From Candidatus Gastranaerophilales bacterium (lineage in GTDB: Bacteria; Cyanobacteriota; Vampirovibrionia; Gastranaerophilales; Gastranaerophilaceae): a stretch of DNA of 51,868 nucleotides. The DNA lies in NCBI GenBank assembly GCA_944324485.1, contig CALUWM010000013.1, positions 1 through 51,868 on the forward strand. Reading direction: 5' to 3'. Below the pieces are notes generated by a model. It made no database searches, had not been told where the DNA came from, and worked only from the letters and a program-made list of their open reading frames with translations. Shown here piece by piece: positions 51,481 through 51,868 of the stretch; the stretch's first letter is position 1; each line of letters starts with the position of its first letter. A program made the translations under genes and the position numbers.

Positions 51481-51868
51481 TCGGCTGATAATTGCGCAAC
51501 CCGAGCCGAGCGAGCTTAGCGACAGCTTAGCAAGCGAAGGCGAGGGCAAAGGTGTGCGAAGTGCGAAAGCGGCAAGCGGTGAGCTTGGCGCAGAGCACGG
51601 AGACCGTACCCTTTAAGTGCCGAGCGAGCTTAGCGACAGCTTAGCAAGCGAAGGCGAGGGCAAAGGTGTGCGAAGCACTTTTGAAATTCGAGCCATACTC
51701 CGACTGGAGTCGGCGAGAATGAAAAAGCCTAAGGTGTGCGAGCTCGTGATGTCAGACCGTTGAGGGCTGACAGACAGAGCGAAACCGTACCAAAGCGGCA
51801 AGCGGTGAGCTTGGCGCAGAGCACGGAGACCGTACCCTTTAAGTGCCGAGCGAGCTTAGCGACAGCTT
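51481..51868. repeat. GC-rich repeat array, running off the window end
   Basis: About 390 bases, much richer in G+C than the rest. Unit A (57 bp, starting GCCGAGCGAGCTTAGC) occurs at 51505-51561 and 51619-51675 and begins again at 51845. Unit B with part of A (77 bp, starting AAAGCGGCAAGCGG) occurs at 51566-51642 and, identically, at 51792-51868, where the window ends. Between copies lie CCGACTGGAGTCGG (51700-51713, dyad) and GTCAG/CTGAC arms (51751-51771). No long open frame is present in any direction. It starts 23 bases after the alcohol dehydrogenase stop. Confidence 0.85.

Noticed and set aside
51613-51801. Open frame in the GC-rich repeats (minus), and a plus-strand frame of about 45 codons from 51482
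   Set aside because: Both are short, differ between repeat copies, and are interrupted when the unit recurs; repeat DNA of high G+C gives chance open frames.

Overview
The window reads as a chromosomal segment of an AT-rich, diderm, fermentative and flagellated bacterium. The best fit is a non-photosynthetic cyanobacterial relative (Vampirovibrionia/Melainabacteria, Gastranaerophilales-like). The main argument is the ATP synthase cluster, which has the cyanobacterial order a, c, b', b, delta, alpha, gamma, two different b-type subunits, and no beta or epsilon gene beside it. Outer-membrane porin, TPR and flagellar rod genes fit a diderm. A biotin-dependent oxaloacetate decarboxylase operon and a formate/nitrite channel fit fermentation. 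The placement is inferred from gene content and order; no rRNA gene was found.

Layout. 1-1240: the end of a large cysteine-rich surface protein. 1334-3970: a small exported protein, an OadG paralogue with an ArsB/NhaD-type ion transporter and a 39-residue membrane protein, then a small exported helical protein. 3966-10101: minus-strand genes for a porin, an FNT channel and the operon birA-oadG-oadA-oadB. 10144-14930: LD-carboxypeptidase, several lineage-type unknown proteins, tsaD and a TPR/NHL protein. 14933-16308: a regulatory cassette with a HAD phosphatase and a divergent XRE regulator, a ribbon-helix-helix protein, and a partial second copy of the HAD/XRE module carrying an exact 87-bp repeat. 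16438-24118: GH57 glucan enzyme, an unknown gene, a structured intergenic element, and the operon HD-GYP/TPR/yifB. 24270-33739: polA, a small exported protein, priA, a double-helicase protein and a separate RecB-type nuclease. 33690-35761: an MnmC-like methyltransferase and ftsZ. 36066-42213: the ATP synthase cluster, with a membrane protein inserted between alpha and gamma. 42494-46041: response regulator, histidine kinase, then flgB, flgC and fliE. 46045-51458: unknown membrane and zinc-motif proteins behind a possible cobalamin-like RNA, small exported proteins, thioredoxin reductase and a zinc alcohol dehydrogenase. 51481-51868: a GC-rich repeat array that runs off the window.

How it fits together. 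The oad operon makes and biotinylates a decarboxylase that would pump Na+. An ArsB/NhaD-type carrier with its own gamma-like subunit sits nearby. The ATP synthase c subunit lacks the usual Na+ ligands and looks proton-coupled, so a Na+/H+ exchanger would be needed to link the two gradients. polA, priA and the helicase/nuclease pair form a replication-repair block. The two-component pair directly precedes flagellar rod genes.

The strongest candidates for something new are the fused inactive/active helicase with a split nuclease, the GC-rich repeat array, the duplicated HAD/XRE cassette, a class of genes whose -10 box lies only 6-7 bases before the start codon (leaderless mRNAs), and the cobalamin-like RNA in front of a zinc-motif protein of unknown function. 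No tRNA, rRNA, CRISPR array or insertion sequence was recognised.
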